64,000 nt of DNA from Komagataeibacter xylinus (GCF_009834365.1 NZ_CP041348.1:1488501-1552500); one strand, 5' to 3'. Shown: positions 34,935 to 44,719, numbered from the stretch's first letter. Notes: generated from the sequence alone by a model not told the origin. Program-made: numbers and translations.

Positions 34935-36194
34935 ATGACTGACCGTGCGGGAGCTGCTTTTGGGCGATACGGGAAAAGCCTTTTCATTGTGCTCATGCTT
35001 TTTCTTGGGCTGGTGTTTGGCATAATATGCAATATGTACGGCGGCCCATTACAGGAATATACTGTCGCCAGTGCACAATACATACTGGGCCTGTTCATAC
35101 GGCTTGTAAAAATGATCATCGTGCCGCTGGTTATGGCGGGGCTTATTTCCGGTTTGGGCAACCTGGCGCAGCACAAGGGGGTGGGGCGACTGGTTGGCAG
35201 GCTGGCGGTATGGATTATCTGTGCCTCGGTCATCTCGCTTGGCATTGGCATGATGACATCGGAAGTCTTTCATCCCGGGCGTCTTCTGTCATCGCAGATC
35301 GGCCTGTCGCATGAAAAAATGGATATTCCGACAATCAGCCTGGCCGAGCAGGTCACCCATATCATTCCATCCAGTATTATCGATGCCATGGCGCATAACG
35401 AGATCATGCAGGTTACTGCGTTCTCGCTCCTGTTCGGGCTGGGGCTGATCTCGCGCTATAAAAATACCACAACGGTTATCCTGCAGGCCTGCAACGAGTT
35501 TTTTAATGTGATGTTGCGGGTGACCGAAATCATCATGAAATCAATACCGCTGGTTGTCTTTGCCTCCACGGCATTGATCGCGGCCCGCTCCGGATATCAG
35601 TTGGTCATATCCTATCTGTATATCATTCTGGAATTCTACGTGGCGGTCATGCTGCTGGTGCTTGCATGGTTCTGCGCGGGATTCTTCTGCATGGGGCGGG
35701 ATGTTTTCCGTCTCTCGCGCAATATTGTACAGGCGCTGATCCTGGCTTTTTCAACAGGCAGTTCCGAGGCCGCCTATTCTGAACTGATCGAAAACCTGGA
35801 AGAATTCGGTGTCAATCGTGAAGTATCAGGGTTTCTCCTTCCCCTGTGCTACAGCTTTAACATGGATGGCGCGATGATGTTCCAGTCCTTCAGTGTTGTG
35901 CTGATTGCCGATGCTTACGGCATCCATCTGGGTTTTCTTACATTATGCTATATTTTTGGCTTCCTGTTCATCAGTTCAAAGGGAATGGCGATCGTGCCAC
36001 GTGGTGCGATCATCATTCTGGGTAACGTGCTGCCTACATTCGGCCTGCCTCCCGAAGGTATATTGCTGCTGCTGGGTGTGGATCATTTCTTTGACATGGC
36101 CCGCACGGCTGCCAGTATCTACGGAATATCTGTTCTTGTCGGTATTCTTGGCCGTCCGGCTGTGCATGACAACATGATCCCCGAGGAAACATGA
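34935..36194 (+). CDS. Dicarboxylate/amino acid:cation symporter (DAACS family)
   Basis: A 419-residue inner-membrane symporter with the GltP/DctA layout: eight helices and two re-entrant loops. Loop motif FSTGSSEAAYSEL replaces the usual serine-rich STSSTLP-type sequence, and FNMDGAMMF replaces NMDGTA. GMAIVPRGAII and the tail helix GVDHFFDMARTA are conserved. These changes in the substrate loops suggest a ligand other than C4 acids, for example an amino acid or keto acid. Starts at ATG 34935 (MTDRAG); overlaps the threonine aldolase start. Confidence 0.88.
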   Translation: MTDRAGAAFGRYGKSLFIVLMLFLGLVFGIICNMYGGPLQEYTVASAQYILGLFIRLVKMIIVPLVMAGLISGLGNLAQHKGVGRLVGRLAVWIICASVISLGIGMMTSEVFHPGRLLSSQIGLSHEKMDIPTISLAEQVTHIIPSSIIDAMAHNEIMQVTAFSLLFGLGLISRYKNTTTVILQACNEFFNVMLRVTEIIMKSIPLVVFASTALIAARSGYQLVISYLYIILEFYVAVMLLVLAWFCAGFFCMGRDVFRLSRNIVQALILAFSTGSSEAAYSELIENLEEFGVNREVSGFLLPLCYSFNMDGAMMFQSFSVVLIADAYGIHLGFLTLCYIFGFLFISSKGMAIVPRGAIIILGNVLPTFGLPPEGILLLLGVDHFFDMARTAASIYGISVLVGILGRPAVHDNMIPEET

Positions 36195-37246
36195 TGACCT
36201 GTAATATGGATTTTTCCAGTGACAATCGCATGGGGGTCAATCCCCAGATCCTTGATGCCCTGCACGCGGCCAATCAGGGGCCTGCGGCAGCTTATGGCCA
36301 TGATGACCTGACCCATAGCCTGGATCAGGTTGTGGGGGATTTTCTTGGGGCGAAGGTTGCGACATTCCCCATCATTTCGGGCACGGCCGCAAACTGCCTG
36401 CCCATTGCCGCGTTCACGCCGCCCTATGGCGGAATTGTCTGTTCTGAAAATGCACATATCCTGCGGGCGGAATGTGGTGCGCCCGAGTTCTTTACCAGCG
36501 GGTCAAAGATGCTTCCGGCTGCGGCGCAATCAGGCAGGATGACGGCGGAAGGGCTGGCGGCGCTGCTGGCCTCCTATCCTGCTGCTGCTACGGACACGAC
36601 GGTACCGAAGGTCCTGAGCCTGACGCAGGTGACGGAATGCGGAACGGTCTATACGCTGGACGAGATCATGGCCCTGACCCGTATCGCGCATGAACGGGGC
36701 ATGATGGTGCACATGGATGGCGCGCGTTTTGCCAACGCGGTCGTGGCGCTGGGGTGCACGCCTGCCGATATGTCGTGGCGGGCAGGGGTGGATGTGCTGT
36801 CGCTTGGCACCAGCAAGAACGGCACGATCTGCGGAGAAGTAATCGTTTTCTTCAACCCCGACAGGGCCGAAAATTTCAGGCGCTACATCAAGCGTGCCGG
36901 GCACATGATGGCCAAGCAGCGGTTTGTCTCCGCACAGATTGTCGCTCATCTTGCCGATGAGCTCTGGCGGCATAATGCTTCCAACGCCAATGCCATGGCC
37001 AGGCGGCTGCATGATGGCCTGGCGCGGCAGGAAGGGATCGCGATCGTCCATGAGGTTGAGGCCAACATCGTATTCGTCGCCATGCCCGAGGCACATGTGC
37101 AGGCGCTGCAGGCACAGGGGTTTGCGTTCCATACGGTCGGGCAGGACCCGGCAGGCAGCCCGGTCGTGCGATTTGTGACCAGTTTCATGACAACAGCGGA
37201 TGACGTGGACCATCTTCTTGGCGCCATCAGCCAGGCGTGTGCATGA
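36191..37246 (+). CDS. Low-specificity L-threonine aldolase
   Basis: A 351-residue PLP enzyme cleaving L-threonine/allo-threonine or other beta-hydroxy amino acids to glycine and an aldehyde in the cytoplasm. Motifs: DFSSDNRMG at the start, the PLP stacking region ISGTAANCLPIA, CSENAHILRAECGAPEFF, the Asp of VHMDGARFANA and the PLP lysine in LSLGTSKNGTICGE. ATG 36191 overlaps the symporter stop; ATG 36194 is equally possible. Coupling to the symporter suggests a beta-hydroxy amino acid or a derived aldehyde pathway. Confidence 0.92.
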   Translation: MMTCNMDFSSDNRMGVNPQILDALHAANQGPAAAYGHDDLTHSLDQVVGDFLGAKVATFPIISGTAANCLPIAAFTPPYGGIVCSENAHILRAECGAPEFFTSGSKMLPAAAQSGRMTAEGLAALLASYPAAATDTTVPKVLSLTQVTECGTVYTLDEIMALTRIAHERGMMVHMDGARFANAVVALGCTPADMSWRAGVDVLSLGTSKNGTICGEVIVFFNPDRAENFRRYIKRAGHMMAKQRFVSAQIVAHLADELWRHNASNANAMARRLHDGLARQEGIAIVHEVEANIVFVAMPEAHVQALQAQGFAFHTVGQDPAGSPVVRFVTSFMTTADDVDHLLGAISQACA

Positions 37247-37369
37247 CAGCGTGACGTGACGCTTTTGCAAAGTCTCTCGGGCAGGTGATTGGCGCTGTAC
37301 CGCTGGCAGGGGCAACCTGCCTGTGACAGATGCGTTGGGCCATGACGGACGACGTGGAAGGATCCGGCC

Positions 37370-37573
37370 ATGACGCATGACGACTCTGAAAAATCTGGTG
37401 GCAGGTCAGCCGGGGAGGGGGCGCGCTATCCGGCACCCGGCGTCAGTTCACCGCCCGAGGCCCGGCCTGACCCGGATGCAGAAAAAACGCCTAGCCCTGA
37501 GCCTGTTCCCACCGACCTGCCTGATCCGCTCACCCTGCCGCAGCATGATGGCGAGGAAGATACGCCAGGCTGA
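37370..37573 (+). CDS. Small acidic, Pro-rich hypothetical protein (67 aa)
   Basis: A 67-residue frame with a good ribosome site (GGAAGGATCC before ATG 37370). The product is hydrophilic and disordered-looking, rich in Pro, Asp, Glu and Ser (EARPDPDAEKTPSPEPVPTD), with no known domain. It converges on the CorA-type gene with only 15 bases between stops. Coding status is plausible but not proven. Confidence 0.45.
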   Translation: MTHDDSEKSGGRSAGEGARYPAPGVSSPPEARPDPDAEKTPSPEPVPTDLPDPLTLPQHDGEEDTPG

Positions 37574-37588
37574 AGCGGGGTCGCAGGG

Positions 37589-38671
37589 CTAGAGCAGCTT
37601 CATGATCTTGAGCAGGAACCACGTGATCATCATGAAGATGAAGCAGATGCCGCCTGCTTCCATCGTGCCCATGGCGCCCGAGGCCAGGAACATGCCGCCG
37701 GTATTCATGCCAAAGAAACCGGTCACGAAGGTGGCGGGCAGCATGAGCGTGGTCACGATGGAGACGGTGTAAAGGCGGCGGTTGGTTTCTTCCGCCTGGC
37801 CTGATGCCAGTTCATCCTGCAGCGAGCGCGCGCGGTCCTGTAGTGCCAGAAGGTCATCGAGGGCCGCGTGGATCTGGCGTTGCGAGCGGTCGCGTATGTC
37901 ATCTTCCGCCCATTCGGGCAGTTCAAGGTCTTCGTTGTGGAAGATGCGGTCCACGGGCGAGATCACGCGCCGCAGTTCGGTCGAGCGGCGGCGCACGCGC
38001 CCGATCAGTCCGCTGATGCGCCCGAAATCGGTGTGCTGGTCCAGTGTCAGCAGCAGGTCCTCGGCACGGTCGAGCTGGTCATCGAGCATGGCGATGTTGC
38101 GCCGCACGGTATCGGCGAATTCCAGCAGCGTGTGGTCCACGACCTCGGCGGGGGAATCGAAGGATTCATTGCGTTGCAGCGCGCGGTACACCACGCCAAG
38201 TGCCGGCACCGGCTGGCGGCGGGTGGTGATGAGCAGGTCGGGCAGCACGGCAAAGCGCCAGGCGGAGAGGTTTTTGTCATCCTCCGACATGGCATCATCA
38301 AAGCCGGGCAGGGCGCCGTACACGATGTCGCCTTCCGCCTCTACATTGGTACCGCGGTCGGTGCTGCCGAGTGCGAGGCGCACTTCCTCGGGCAGGCAGG
38401 GTATGGCCTGGATGTGGGCGCGGCTGGCGGTATGAACGATGTCGTAATGCAGCCAGACCCATGAATCAGGGCTGGCGGGCGAGCCGCCTTCAAGCGCACG
38501 CGTGATCTGTTCATCATTGAGCCGCACGGGGCGGTGGCCGGACTGGCAGCCAATGGCCCAGACCAGCCCGTTCGAGATGGATGTGGCGGGCGGTCTGCCC
38601 TCCATCGGCATGGCGGCGGCATCCGCTGCGGGAAAGTCGGGAACGGTTTCCATCGCTTGTCCCTCCATCAT
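37589..38671 (-). CDS. CorA/ZntB-type divalent-cation transporter
   Basis: A 360-residue CorA superfamily protein: large cytoplasmic domain with long helices (SQRQIHAALDDLLALQDRAR, LASGQAEETNRRLYTVSIVT), then two C-terminal membrane helices joined by the pore signature GMN (TGFFGMNTGGMF). Extracellular loop MFLASGAMGTMEAGG differs from the MPEL-type loop of Mg-specific CorA, so ZntB-like zinc or other cation transport is possible. Start is taken at ATG 38671 or 38653 (METVPDF). Confidence 0.9.
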   Translation of the reverse strand: MMEGQAMETVPDFPAADAAAMPMEGRPPATSISNGLVWAIGCQSGHRPVRLNDEQITRALEGGSPASPDSWVWLHYDIVHTASRAHIQAIPCLPEEVRLALGSTDRGTNVEAEGDIVYGALPGFDDAMSEDDKNLSAWRFAVLPDLLITTRRQPVPALGVVYRALQRNESFDSPAEVVDHTLLEFADTVRRNIAMLDDQLDRAEDLLLTLDQHTDFGRISGLIGRVRRRSTELRRVISPVDRIFHNEDLELPEWAEDDIRDRSQRQIHAALDDLLALQDRARSLQDELASGQAEETNRRLYTVSIVTTLMLPATFVTGFFGMNTGGMFLASGAMGTMEAGGICFIFMMITWFLLKIMKLL

Positions 38672-38767
38672 GCCGCCTGCTGCGGCTGTCGTGTCCGGGT
38701 GGCTTACATGAAAACGGGCGGGCGGCGGCCACAGGCCACGCGTCCGCCCGTTCCACGCAACCGCGCC

Positions 38768-39157
38768 TTATTTCATCAGGTCGGGGGAGACCTTGCCGCC
38801 ATTGGCCGCAAGCTTCTGCATGACCTGCTTGATCAGCCAGACATTCATGGAAGCGGAATCGTTCATGTCGCCGCTGTAGTGCAGTTCGGTGGCCAGTTCC
38901 TTGCGCGCGGCAAGCGAGCTGTCCAGCCCGAGCAGCTTCATCAGGTCAACGATCGAGGTCTGCCAGTTCAGCTTCTCGGGGTTCTTGGCGGCCAGCGCGC
39001 CCAGCACGGCATCCACGTCCACCGGCTGTGCCGGGGCTGCGGCCGCAGCCGCGGCAGCAGGAGCGGCCGCAGCAGCTGCGGGGGTTGCTGCCGGGGTGGC
39101 GGCAGTAGCGGTGTGGCTGCCAAAAATCTTGGACAGGATTGAACCGAAAATGCTCAT
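38768..39157 (-). CDS. DUF3597 family protein
   Basis: About 129 residues: short N-terminal motif SIFGSILSKIFG, an Ala/Pro-rich flexible linker (residues about 18-45), and the conserved DUF3597 helical domain (VDVDAVLGALAAKNPEKLNW, TSIVDLMKLLGLDSSLAARK, ATELHYSGDMNDSASMNVWL). Related to a LysM-less stress protein family of unknown role. Start placed at ATG 39157 (MSIFGS), with ATG 39172 as alternative. Confidence 0.85.
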   Translation of the reverse strand: MSIFGSILSKIFGSHTATAATPAATPAAAAAAPAAAAAAAAPAQPVDVDAVLGALAAKNPEKLNWQTSIVDLMKLLGLDSSLAARKELATELHYSGDMNDSASMNVWLIKQVMQKLAANGGKVSPDLMK

Positions 39158-39234
39158 GATCTCTTTCTCCATCGTGTATCCGGCCTGGCGGGTGCCAGGC
39201 CGTTCACATGCGTATCAGGGTCGCCTGACAGCGC

Positions 39235-40533
39235 TCAGTAACGGTACTCTGCATTCTTGAAGGGACCATTGACCGGCACGTCGATGTAATCCGCCTGTTC
39301 CTTGGTCATTTTGGAGAGGTGAGCCCCCACCTTGGCCAGGTGCAGGAAGGCGACCTTCTCATCAAGGTGCTTGGGCAGGGTGTAGACCTTGTTTTCGTAC
39401 TTGCCTTCGGGTGCCTGCCACAGTTCGAGCTGTGCGAGCGTCTGGTTGGTGAACGACGCGGACATCACGAACGAGGGGTGGCCCGTGGCGTTGCCGAGGT
39501 TCACCAGACGCCCTTCGGACAGCACGATCAGGCGCTTGCCGTCGGGGAAGACGACCTCATCAACCTGCGGCTTGATGTTGTCCCAGGTGTAGTTGCGCAG
39601 GGCATTGATCTGGATCTCGGAATCGAAATGCCCGATGTTGCACACGATGGCGCGGTGCTTCATCTCGCGCATGTGCTCGATGGTGATGATGTCGATGTTG
39701 CCCGTGGCGGTCACGAAGATATCGCCGCGCGGGGCGGCCTCTTCCATCGTAACAACCTCGTAGCCTTCCATCGCGGCCTGCAGCGCGCAGATGGGGTCGA
39801 CTTCGGTTACCAGCACGCGGCAGCCTGCGTTGCGCAGCGATGCGGCGGAACCCTTGCCCACGTCGCCATAACCGGCCACCACGGCCACCTTGCCGGCCAT
39901 CATCACGTCCGTGCCACGGCGGATGGCGTCCACCAGGCTCTCGCGGCAGCCGTACAGGTTGTCGAACTTCGACTTGGTCACGCTGTCATTGACGTTGATG
40001 GCCGGAACCTTCAGCGTGCCCTTCTTTTCCATCTCCCACAGGCGGTGCACGCCGGTGGTGGTCTCCTCCGACAGGCCGCGCACGTTCTTGAGCAGTTCGG
40101 GATACTTGTCGTGCATCATGACGGTCAGGTCGCCGCCATCATCGAGGATCATGTTGGGCGTCCAGCCATCGGGCCCATGAATGGTCTGCTCGATGCACCA
40201 GTTGAACTCGTCTTCCGTCAGGCCCTTCCAGGCAAACACGGGCACGCCGGTTGCGGCGATGGCGGCGGCGGCCTGGTCCTGCGTCGAGAAAATGTTGCAT
40301 GACGACCAGCGCACCTCGGCGCCGAGCGCGGTCAGGGTCTCGATCAGCACGGCAGTCTGGATCGTCATGTGCAGGCAGCCTGCGATCCGTGCGCCCTTGA
40401 GCGGCTGGGAGGGGCCATATTCCGCGCGCAGTGCCATCAGGCCCGGCATTTCGCCTTCAGCGATCGAGATTTCCTTGCGGCCCCACTCGGCGAGCGAGAT
40501 ATCCTTGACCTTGTAGTCGGTGCTGGTGGTCAT
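39235..40533 (-). CDS. ahcY: S-adenosylhomocysteinase
   Basis: Hydrolyses S-adenosylhomocysteine to adenosine and homocysteine, recycling the product of SAM methylations. The 432-residue chain carries family signatures: [47 protein letters not shown], the NAD site [16 protein letters not shown], and the C-terminal [12 protein letters not shown] with terminal Lys region ending YRY. The upstream 80 bases show no recognisable SAH riboswitch; AGGA precedes the ATG. Confidence 0.97.
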   Translation of the reverse strand: MTTSTDYKVKDISLAEWGRKEISIAEGEMPGLMALRAEYGPSQPLKGARIAGCLHMTIQTAVLIETLTALGAEVRWSSCNIFSTQDQAAAAIAATGVPVFAWKGLTEDEFNWCIEQTIHGPDGWTPNMILDDGGDLTVMMHDKYPELLKNVRGLSEETTTGVHRLWEMEKKGTLKVPAINVNDSVTKSKFDNLYGCRESLVDAIRRGTDVMMAGKVAVVAGYGDVGKGSAASLRNAGCRVLVTEVDPICALQAAMEGYEVVTMEEAAPRGDIFVTATGNIDIITIEHMREMKHRAIVCNIGHFDSEIQINALRNYTWDNIKPQVDEVVFPDGKRLIVLSEGRLVNLGNATGHPSFVMSASFTNQTLAQLELWQAPEGKYENKVYTLPKHLDEKVAFLHLAKVGAHLSKMTKEQADYIDVPVNGPFKNAEYRY

Positions 40534-40612
40534 GTTTTATCCTGTATTCGTTAATTCGGCACAGGATATACCCGTTTGGGCGCGACTGATCCAGAGCGGG
40601 CGGGATTTGCGT

Positions 40613-41638
40613 TCACGCGATCGTGCGGGCAACCGCGTCGGCCTGGTCGAGCAGGCGCAGGAAGTTCTCACCCCACAGGGCCGCGATCTGAGCGTGGTCA
40701 TAGCCTCGGCGCAGCAGTTCGGCGGTGAGATTGCCCGATTCCGAGGCATCGGCCCAGCCGCGTATGCCGCCACCGCCATCGAAATCCGATGAGATGCCAA
40801 CATGCTTGATGCCGATTCGCTGCACGGCGTAATCGATATGGTCCACGAAATCCGCCACCGTGACGGGGCGGATGTCGCGCACGTCGCGCGGGCGCAGGAA
40901 GGCGTCCATCGCGGTGATGTGGATCACGCCGCCACACGCGCGCAGCGCATCAAGCTGGCCATCATCAAGGTTGCGGGGGTGATCGCACAGCGCCCGCACG
41001 CACGAATGGCTGGCAAAGACCGGCGCGCGCGAGAGTTCGACCGCCTGCATCATGGTGTCGCGTGCGGTGTGTGACACATCGATGAGCATGCCGGTGCGGT
41101 TCATTTCCGCAATGGCCGCCCGCCCCAGCGCCGACAGGCCGCCATGCAGGCTTTCGGGGTCGTTGAGGTGGTGCATGGGGCGCGCCGAGTCGGCCAGGCT
41201 GTTATGGCCGTTATGGGTCAGCGTCATGTAACGCGCGCCAAGGGCGCGGAACTGCCTGATCAGCGAGAGGTTGTCGCCCATCGCATAACCGTTCTCCACG
41301 GCGGGCACGATGGCGATGTCACCGGCTTCATATGCCGCGCGCACGCCTGCCGCCGTATCGCACACGCGCACGCCCTCGATCCGGCCTGCATCGTTGATCA
41401 CGCGCAGCATGGCCAGCGCGCGCGCCGAGGCGGCGGCATGCCCGTCCGCATCGCACACGCCCTGACCTATATAGGCCACGAGGCACGCCGCCCGCAGCCC
41501 GCCTGCGCGCATGCGTGGCAGGTCCACCCGGCGCGAGGGCGCGCCGGTGGCGAAGTCACCCCGGTCAGGCCACGGAATATCGACATGGGTATCGAGGGTC
41601 AGGATGGTGTGGTGCAGGTCGGCGGATGTATCGGTCAT
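40613..41638 (-). CDS. Membrane dipeptidase family protein (peptidase M19)
   Basis: A 341-residue zinc dipeptidase: His-x-Asp in LTLDTHVDIP, Glu in VPAVENGYAM, His in DVSHTARD and FASHSCVRAL, and Asp in SSDFDGGGG, giving the binuclear site. No signal peptide is seen from ATG 41638 (MTDTSADL), so it is probably cytoplasmic. In-frame codons further upstream overlap the promoter region. It may be co-transcribed with ahcY, about 80 bases downstream. Confidence 0.92.
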   Translation of the reverse strand: MTDTSADLHHTILTLDTHVDIPWPDRGDFATGAPSRRVDLPRMRAGGLRAACLVAYIGQGVCDADGHAAASARALAMLRVINDAGRIEGVRVCDTAAGVRAAYEAGDIAIVPAVENGYAMGDNLSLIRQFRALGARYMTLTHNGHNSLADSARPMHHLNDPESLHGGLSALGRAAIAEMNRTGMLIDVSHTARDTMMQAVELSRAPVFASHSCVRALCDHPRNLDDGQLDALRACGGVIHITAMDAFLRPRDVRDIRPVTVADFVDHIDYAVQRIGIKHVGISSDFDGGGGIRGWADASESGNLTAELLRRGYDHAQIAALWGENFLRLLDQADAVARTIA

Positions 41639-41826
41639 TCGGTCCTCGTCTGGTGCTGATAATGAACCACATGCAGCCCAGTCCTGAAAACTGGGCATAA
41701 AACAAAAGCCGCGTGATGTCGTTAGGGTGACAGACGGCGACACGTCCTGCCCCGGCCTGGTCGCCACCCTGCCGCCCTTGCGCCGGGGCACCATGCAACG
41801 CCGGGGCGCCAGGCGAAGGAACGACC

Positions 41827-42660
41827 ATGACCACCATCCCCCTGCTGACCCTCAATGACGGACGCAAGATCCCCGCGATCGGGTTTGGCACCTATCCGCT
41901 CGACAACCCGCAGGCCGAGGCCGCCGTGCGCGAGGCGCTCTCCGCAGGCTACCGCCTGTTCGACACGGCGGCGCGTTACGGTAATGAAAGCGGGGTAGGC
42001 ACCGGCCTGCTCAGTTTTGATGTGGGGCGTGAGGACATCTTTGTCACCACCAAGCTGCGCGGGGCCGAGCAGGGCTTTGACAGCACGCTGCGCGCATTCG
42101 AGGCCAGTCTCGAGCGGCTCAAGATGAGTTACATCGATATGTATCTCATCCATTGGCCGCTTCCCACCAAGGATCTGTATGTGGAAAGCTGGAAAGCGAT
42201 GATCCGGCTGCAAAAGGAGGGGCGGGTGCGCTCCATCGGCGTCTCCAACTTCCTGCCCGAGCACCTGCAGCGCCTTGTGGACGAAACGGGTGTGACGCCC
42301 GCAGTCAACCAGATCGAGATGCATGTCGACTTCGCACAGGCAGCGCAGCGGGAAGTTGACAGCAAACTGGGTATTCTCACGCAGGCCTGGAGCCCGCTGG
42401 GGCGTGGCGCGATCCTCAAGGACCCCACCCTGGCCCGCGTGGCCGAGCGGCATGGGCGCACGCCCGCGCAGGTCATGCTGCGCTGGGTGGTGCAGACGGG
42501 CTCGGTGCCCATTCCCAAAAGCGCCCACCCCGAGCGCATGCGCGCCAACCTGCGCGTGTTTGACTTCCAGCTGACCGATGAGGACATGCGCGACCTCGCC
42601 ACCCTCGATGCCCCGGCCAACCGCACCGGCGGCGACCCGGCCACCTATATCGAGGAATAA
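41827..42660 (+). CDS. Aldo/keto reductase (2,5-diketo-D-gluconate reductase-like)
   Basis: A 277-residue NADPH-dependent AKR with intact tetrad: Asp in FDTAARYGNE and its Tyr, Lys in VTTKLRG, His in YLIHWPL. Coenzyme loop VPIPKSAHPERMRANL is canonical. In acetic acid bacteria such enzymes reduce keto-sugars and aldehydes in the cytoplasm. Precise substrate unknown. A long hairpin follows the stop. Confidence 0.93.
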   Translation: MTTIPLLTLNDGRKIPAIGFGTYPLDNPQAEAAVREALSAGYRLFDTAARYGNESGVGTGLLSFDVGREDIFVTTKLRGAEQGFDSTLRAFEASLERLKMSYIDMYLIHWPLPTKDLYVESWKAMIRLQKEGRVRSIGVSNFLPEHLQRLVDETGVTPAVNQIEMHVDFAQAAQREVDSKLGILTQAWSPLGRGAILKDPTLARVAERHGRTPAQVMLRWVVQTGSVPIPKSAHPERMRANLRVFDFQLTDEDMRDLATLDAPANRTGGDPATYIEE

Positions 42661-42674
42661 CCGCACTGCCATCG

Positions 42675-42707
42675 CCCTGCCGCCACCACGCCATGGTGGC
42701 GGCAGGG
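42675..42707 (+). terminator. Long GC-rich hairpin after the aldo/keto reductase
   Basis: A perfect 14-pair stem CCCTGCCGCCACCA / TGGTGGCGGCAGGG with a five-base loop, 14 bases after the stop. There is no T-run, so termination would be weak or rho-assisted. Confidence 0.55.
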
Positions 42708-42823
42708 CAGGATTGCACAAGCCGGAACCACGCTGTTATGGTGCGGCGCCCGTTCCCTGCCGGGCGGGCCATGTCGGCACGTCCTTCATGGGGGCGCGGG
42801 CATGAGCAGGATCACGGCACGAC

Positions 42824-43957
42824 ATGGCAGTAGCGCAGGCATACGCAGCATCAGGTGAAGCGGGCGACCGGGTTGGCTGGCCATTTCGCCCATCGCCCCG
42901 CCGCCTCCTGCGCTGGCTTGCGCTTGGGTTCGCGGGCGCGCTTGCCGCCTGCGCCCATAATGGCGCGGCCACCATGAACGAAGAGCAGATGATCCACGAG
43001 GCCGAGTCCTACCGCGCCCGTGCTCATTCCAGCTACACGCCGCCTGGCCCCCCCGATGACCCGTGGGGTCCCTACATTACCGAGGCCGCGCAGCACTTTG
43101 ACGTGCCTGCGGTGTGGATACGCGAGGTGATGCACCGCGAATCGGGTGGCCAGCTTTACCGCAACGGGCAGTTCGTCACCTCGCTGCCCGGTGCCATGGG
43201 CCTGATGCAGCTCATGCCCCCCACCTATGACGAGATGCGCGCGCGCTACAGCCTTGGCCCCGACGCCTTCGAGCCGCATGACAACATCATGGCGGGGACC
43301 GCCTATATCCGCGAGATGTATGACATCTACGGCTCGCCCGGCTTCCTGGCTGCCTATAACAGCGGGCCGGGACGGCTGGATGATTTTGTTGATCACTATC
43401 ACACCCTGCCCAAGGAAACGCGCGACTACGTGGCCGCCATCGGGCCGCGCATCGCAGGGAGTTCGCCCGTCAACCGCTCGCAGGCTGATCTGCTGATCGA
43501 GGCGCGCGCCCTGGCCCGCGCGCAGGCCGCCCAGAACAGCCGCAGCAGCCGTAACCGGGGGCGGCAGATGCTGGCCTCCGTGCCGAAGGGCACCATGGCC
43601 GATACGCCCTCGCCCGAGGCCTCCGCCGTGCGGGCGGCCTGGCGTGCCCGCGCGCAGGACGGCATGGCCCCCATGGCGGCGGCGGGCGAGCGCCCCGGCG
43701 TGATCAGCATGGCGGGCGGGCATGGCTGGAGCGTGCAGGTGGGCGCCTATGGCTCGGCAGGGCAGGCGGAGCAGGCGGCAGGGCAGGCACGGGCCAAGGT
43801 TTCGCTCAGCGGCGTGCACACGCAGGTTGCAAGCGTTGCATCCGGGCGTGGTCATGTCTATCGTGCAAGGCTGACCGGCCTTTCGCACGATGCAGCCCAG
43901 CAGTTGTGCCAGAGGCTTGGTGGCTCAGGCTGTCAGATTCTGCCGCCGACCACATGA
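42824..43957 (+). CDS. Lytic transglycosylase lipoprotein with SPOR domain
   Basis: A 377-residue envelope protein. An N-terminal hydrophobic stretch ends in a lipobox (LGFAGALAACAHN), followed by an SLT domain (about 85-215) with catalytic Glu in REVMHRESGGQ, GAMGLMQLMPPTYDEM, NIMAGTAYIREM and FLAAYNSGPGRLDDF, a linker, and a C-terminal SPOR domain (WSVQVGAYGSAGQAEQAAGQ to end) that binds denuded glycan. It cleaves peptidoglycan strands, likely at division sites. The ATG at 42824 gives a rather long pre-signal; the start could be later. Confidence 0.92.
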   Translation: MAVAQAYAASGEAGDRVGWPFRPSPRRLLRWLALGFAGALAACAHNGAATMNEEQMIHEAESYRARAHSSYTPPGPPDDPWGPYITEAAQHFDVPAVWIREVMHRESGGQLYRNGQFVTSLPGAMGLMQLMPPTYDEMRARYSLGPDAFEPHDNIMAGTAYIREMYDIYGSPGFLAAYNSGPGRLDDFVDHYHTLPKETRDYVAAIGPRIAGSSPVNRSQADLLIEARALARAQAAQNSRSSRNRGRQMLASVPKGTMADTPSPEASAVRAAWRARAQDGMAPMAAAGERPGVISMAGGHGWSVQVGAYGSAGQAEQAAGQARAKVSLSGVHTQVASVASGRGHVYRARLTGLSHDAAQQLCQRLGGSGCQILPPTT

Positions 43958-43991
43958 TGGCATTGGCCTCTGTAACGGGGTGTGAGGAAAC

Positions 43992-44615
43992 ATGAGGTAT
44001 TTTTACAGGCGTCCGCGTGGGGCATTGCCGGGGCTGTGCCTGCCGCTGGTGGGCCTCATGGCCTTCGCCGCGTTCATCTGCTTTTCTCCCGCACATGCCG
44101 CCCTGCCGGTGGGCAGCCAGGCGCCGCTGTTCGATGCCCAGGCCACGCGCAATGGCAGCGAGTTCAGCTTTCGCCTGGCTGATGCGCTCAGGCAGGGGCC
44201 GGTGGTGCTGTATTTCTACCCCGCCGCCTTCACCCGTGGCTGCACCATAGAAGCGCATGACTTCGCTGATGCCATGGACCAGTACAAGGCACTCGGTGCC
44301 ACGGTCATTGGCGTTTCCACCGATGACATGCCCACGCTGGACCGTTTCTCGGTCAGTGAGGGACATGGCCGCTTTCCCGTGGCAGCCGATCCGCATGGCG
44401 AGATTGCCCGCAAGTATGACAGCCGCCTGCCGCTGCTCAACCGTGCGAGTCGCACCTCTTATGTCATCGCGCCCGATGGCAAGGTGATCTATGCCTACAG
44501 CGCGCTTTCGCCTTCGGGCCATGTCAGCAGGACGCTTGATGCGCTGCGGCAGTGGCAGGCCGCACAGGGCCGGGCCACCAGGGTATCGCTGCCCGCAGGC
44601 CCCACGGCTCCATAA
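43992..44615 (+). CDS. Exported peroxiredoxin (AhpC/TSA, Bcp-like)
   Basis: A 207-residue thiol peroxidase with signal peptide (LVGLMAFAAFICFSPAHAAL) and thioredoxin-fold AhpC/TSA domain. The peroxidatic Cys is in FTRGCTIEAHDF (usual P-x-x-x-T-x-x-C context: YPAAFTRGC). No second Cys follows closely, so it is likely a 1-Cys type needing an external reductant. Periplasmic location fits defence against peroxide from periplasmic oxidations. Confidence 0.9.
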   Translation: MRYFYRRPRGALPGLCLPLVGLMAFAAFICFSPAHAALPVGSQAPLFDAQATRNGSEFSFRLADALRQGPVVLYFYPAAFTRGCTIEAHDFADAMDQYKALGATVIGVSTDDMPTLDRFSVSEGHGRFPVAADPHGEIARKYDSRLPLLNRASRTSYVIAPDGKVIYAYSALSPSGHVSRTLDALRQWQAAQGRATRVSLPAGPTAP

Positions 44616-44667
44616 TATAAAAGTTTCGGGTGCCGCCTTTTTGCAAAAAGGCGGCATTTTCTAACGC
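44616..44667. repeat. Dispersed hairpin repeat (inverted, truncated copy) acting as terminator
   Basis: The stem TGCCGCCTTTTT / AAAAAGGCGGCA at 44631-44656 followed by TTTT is a rho-independent terminator for the peroxiredoxin gene. With its flank AAAAGTTTCGGGTGCCGCC it is the reverse of the elements at 52.83 and 53.65 kb (GGCGGCACCCGAAACTTTT type), with one hairpin missing. Confidence 0.7.
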
Positions 44668-44719
44668 TTGCTGCCCTCTGCCCACGCGGCGCTCCAACAT
44701 TGACTTGGCACGCCTGCAC

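Noticed and set aside
38534..39142. Plus-strand frame with glycine/serine/arginine repeats
   Set aside because: Antisense of the Ala/Pro linker of the DUF3597 protein; repeat-like look is a by-product.
40534..40612. SAH riboswitch upstream of ahcY
   Set aside because: The conserved core and pairing expected of SAH riboswitches are not visible in these 80 bases.
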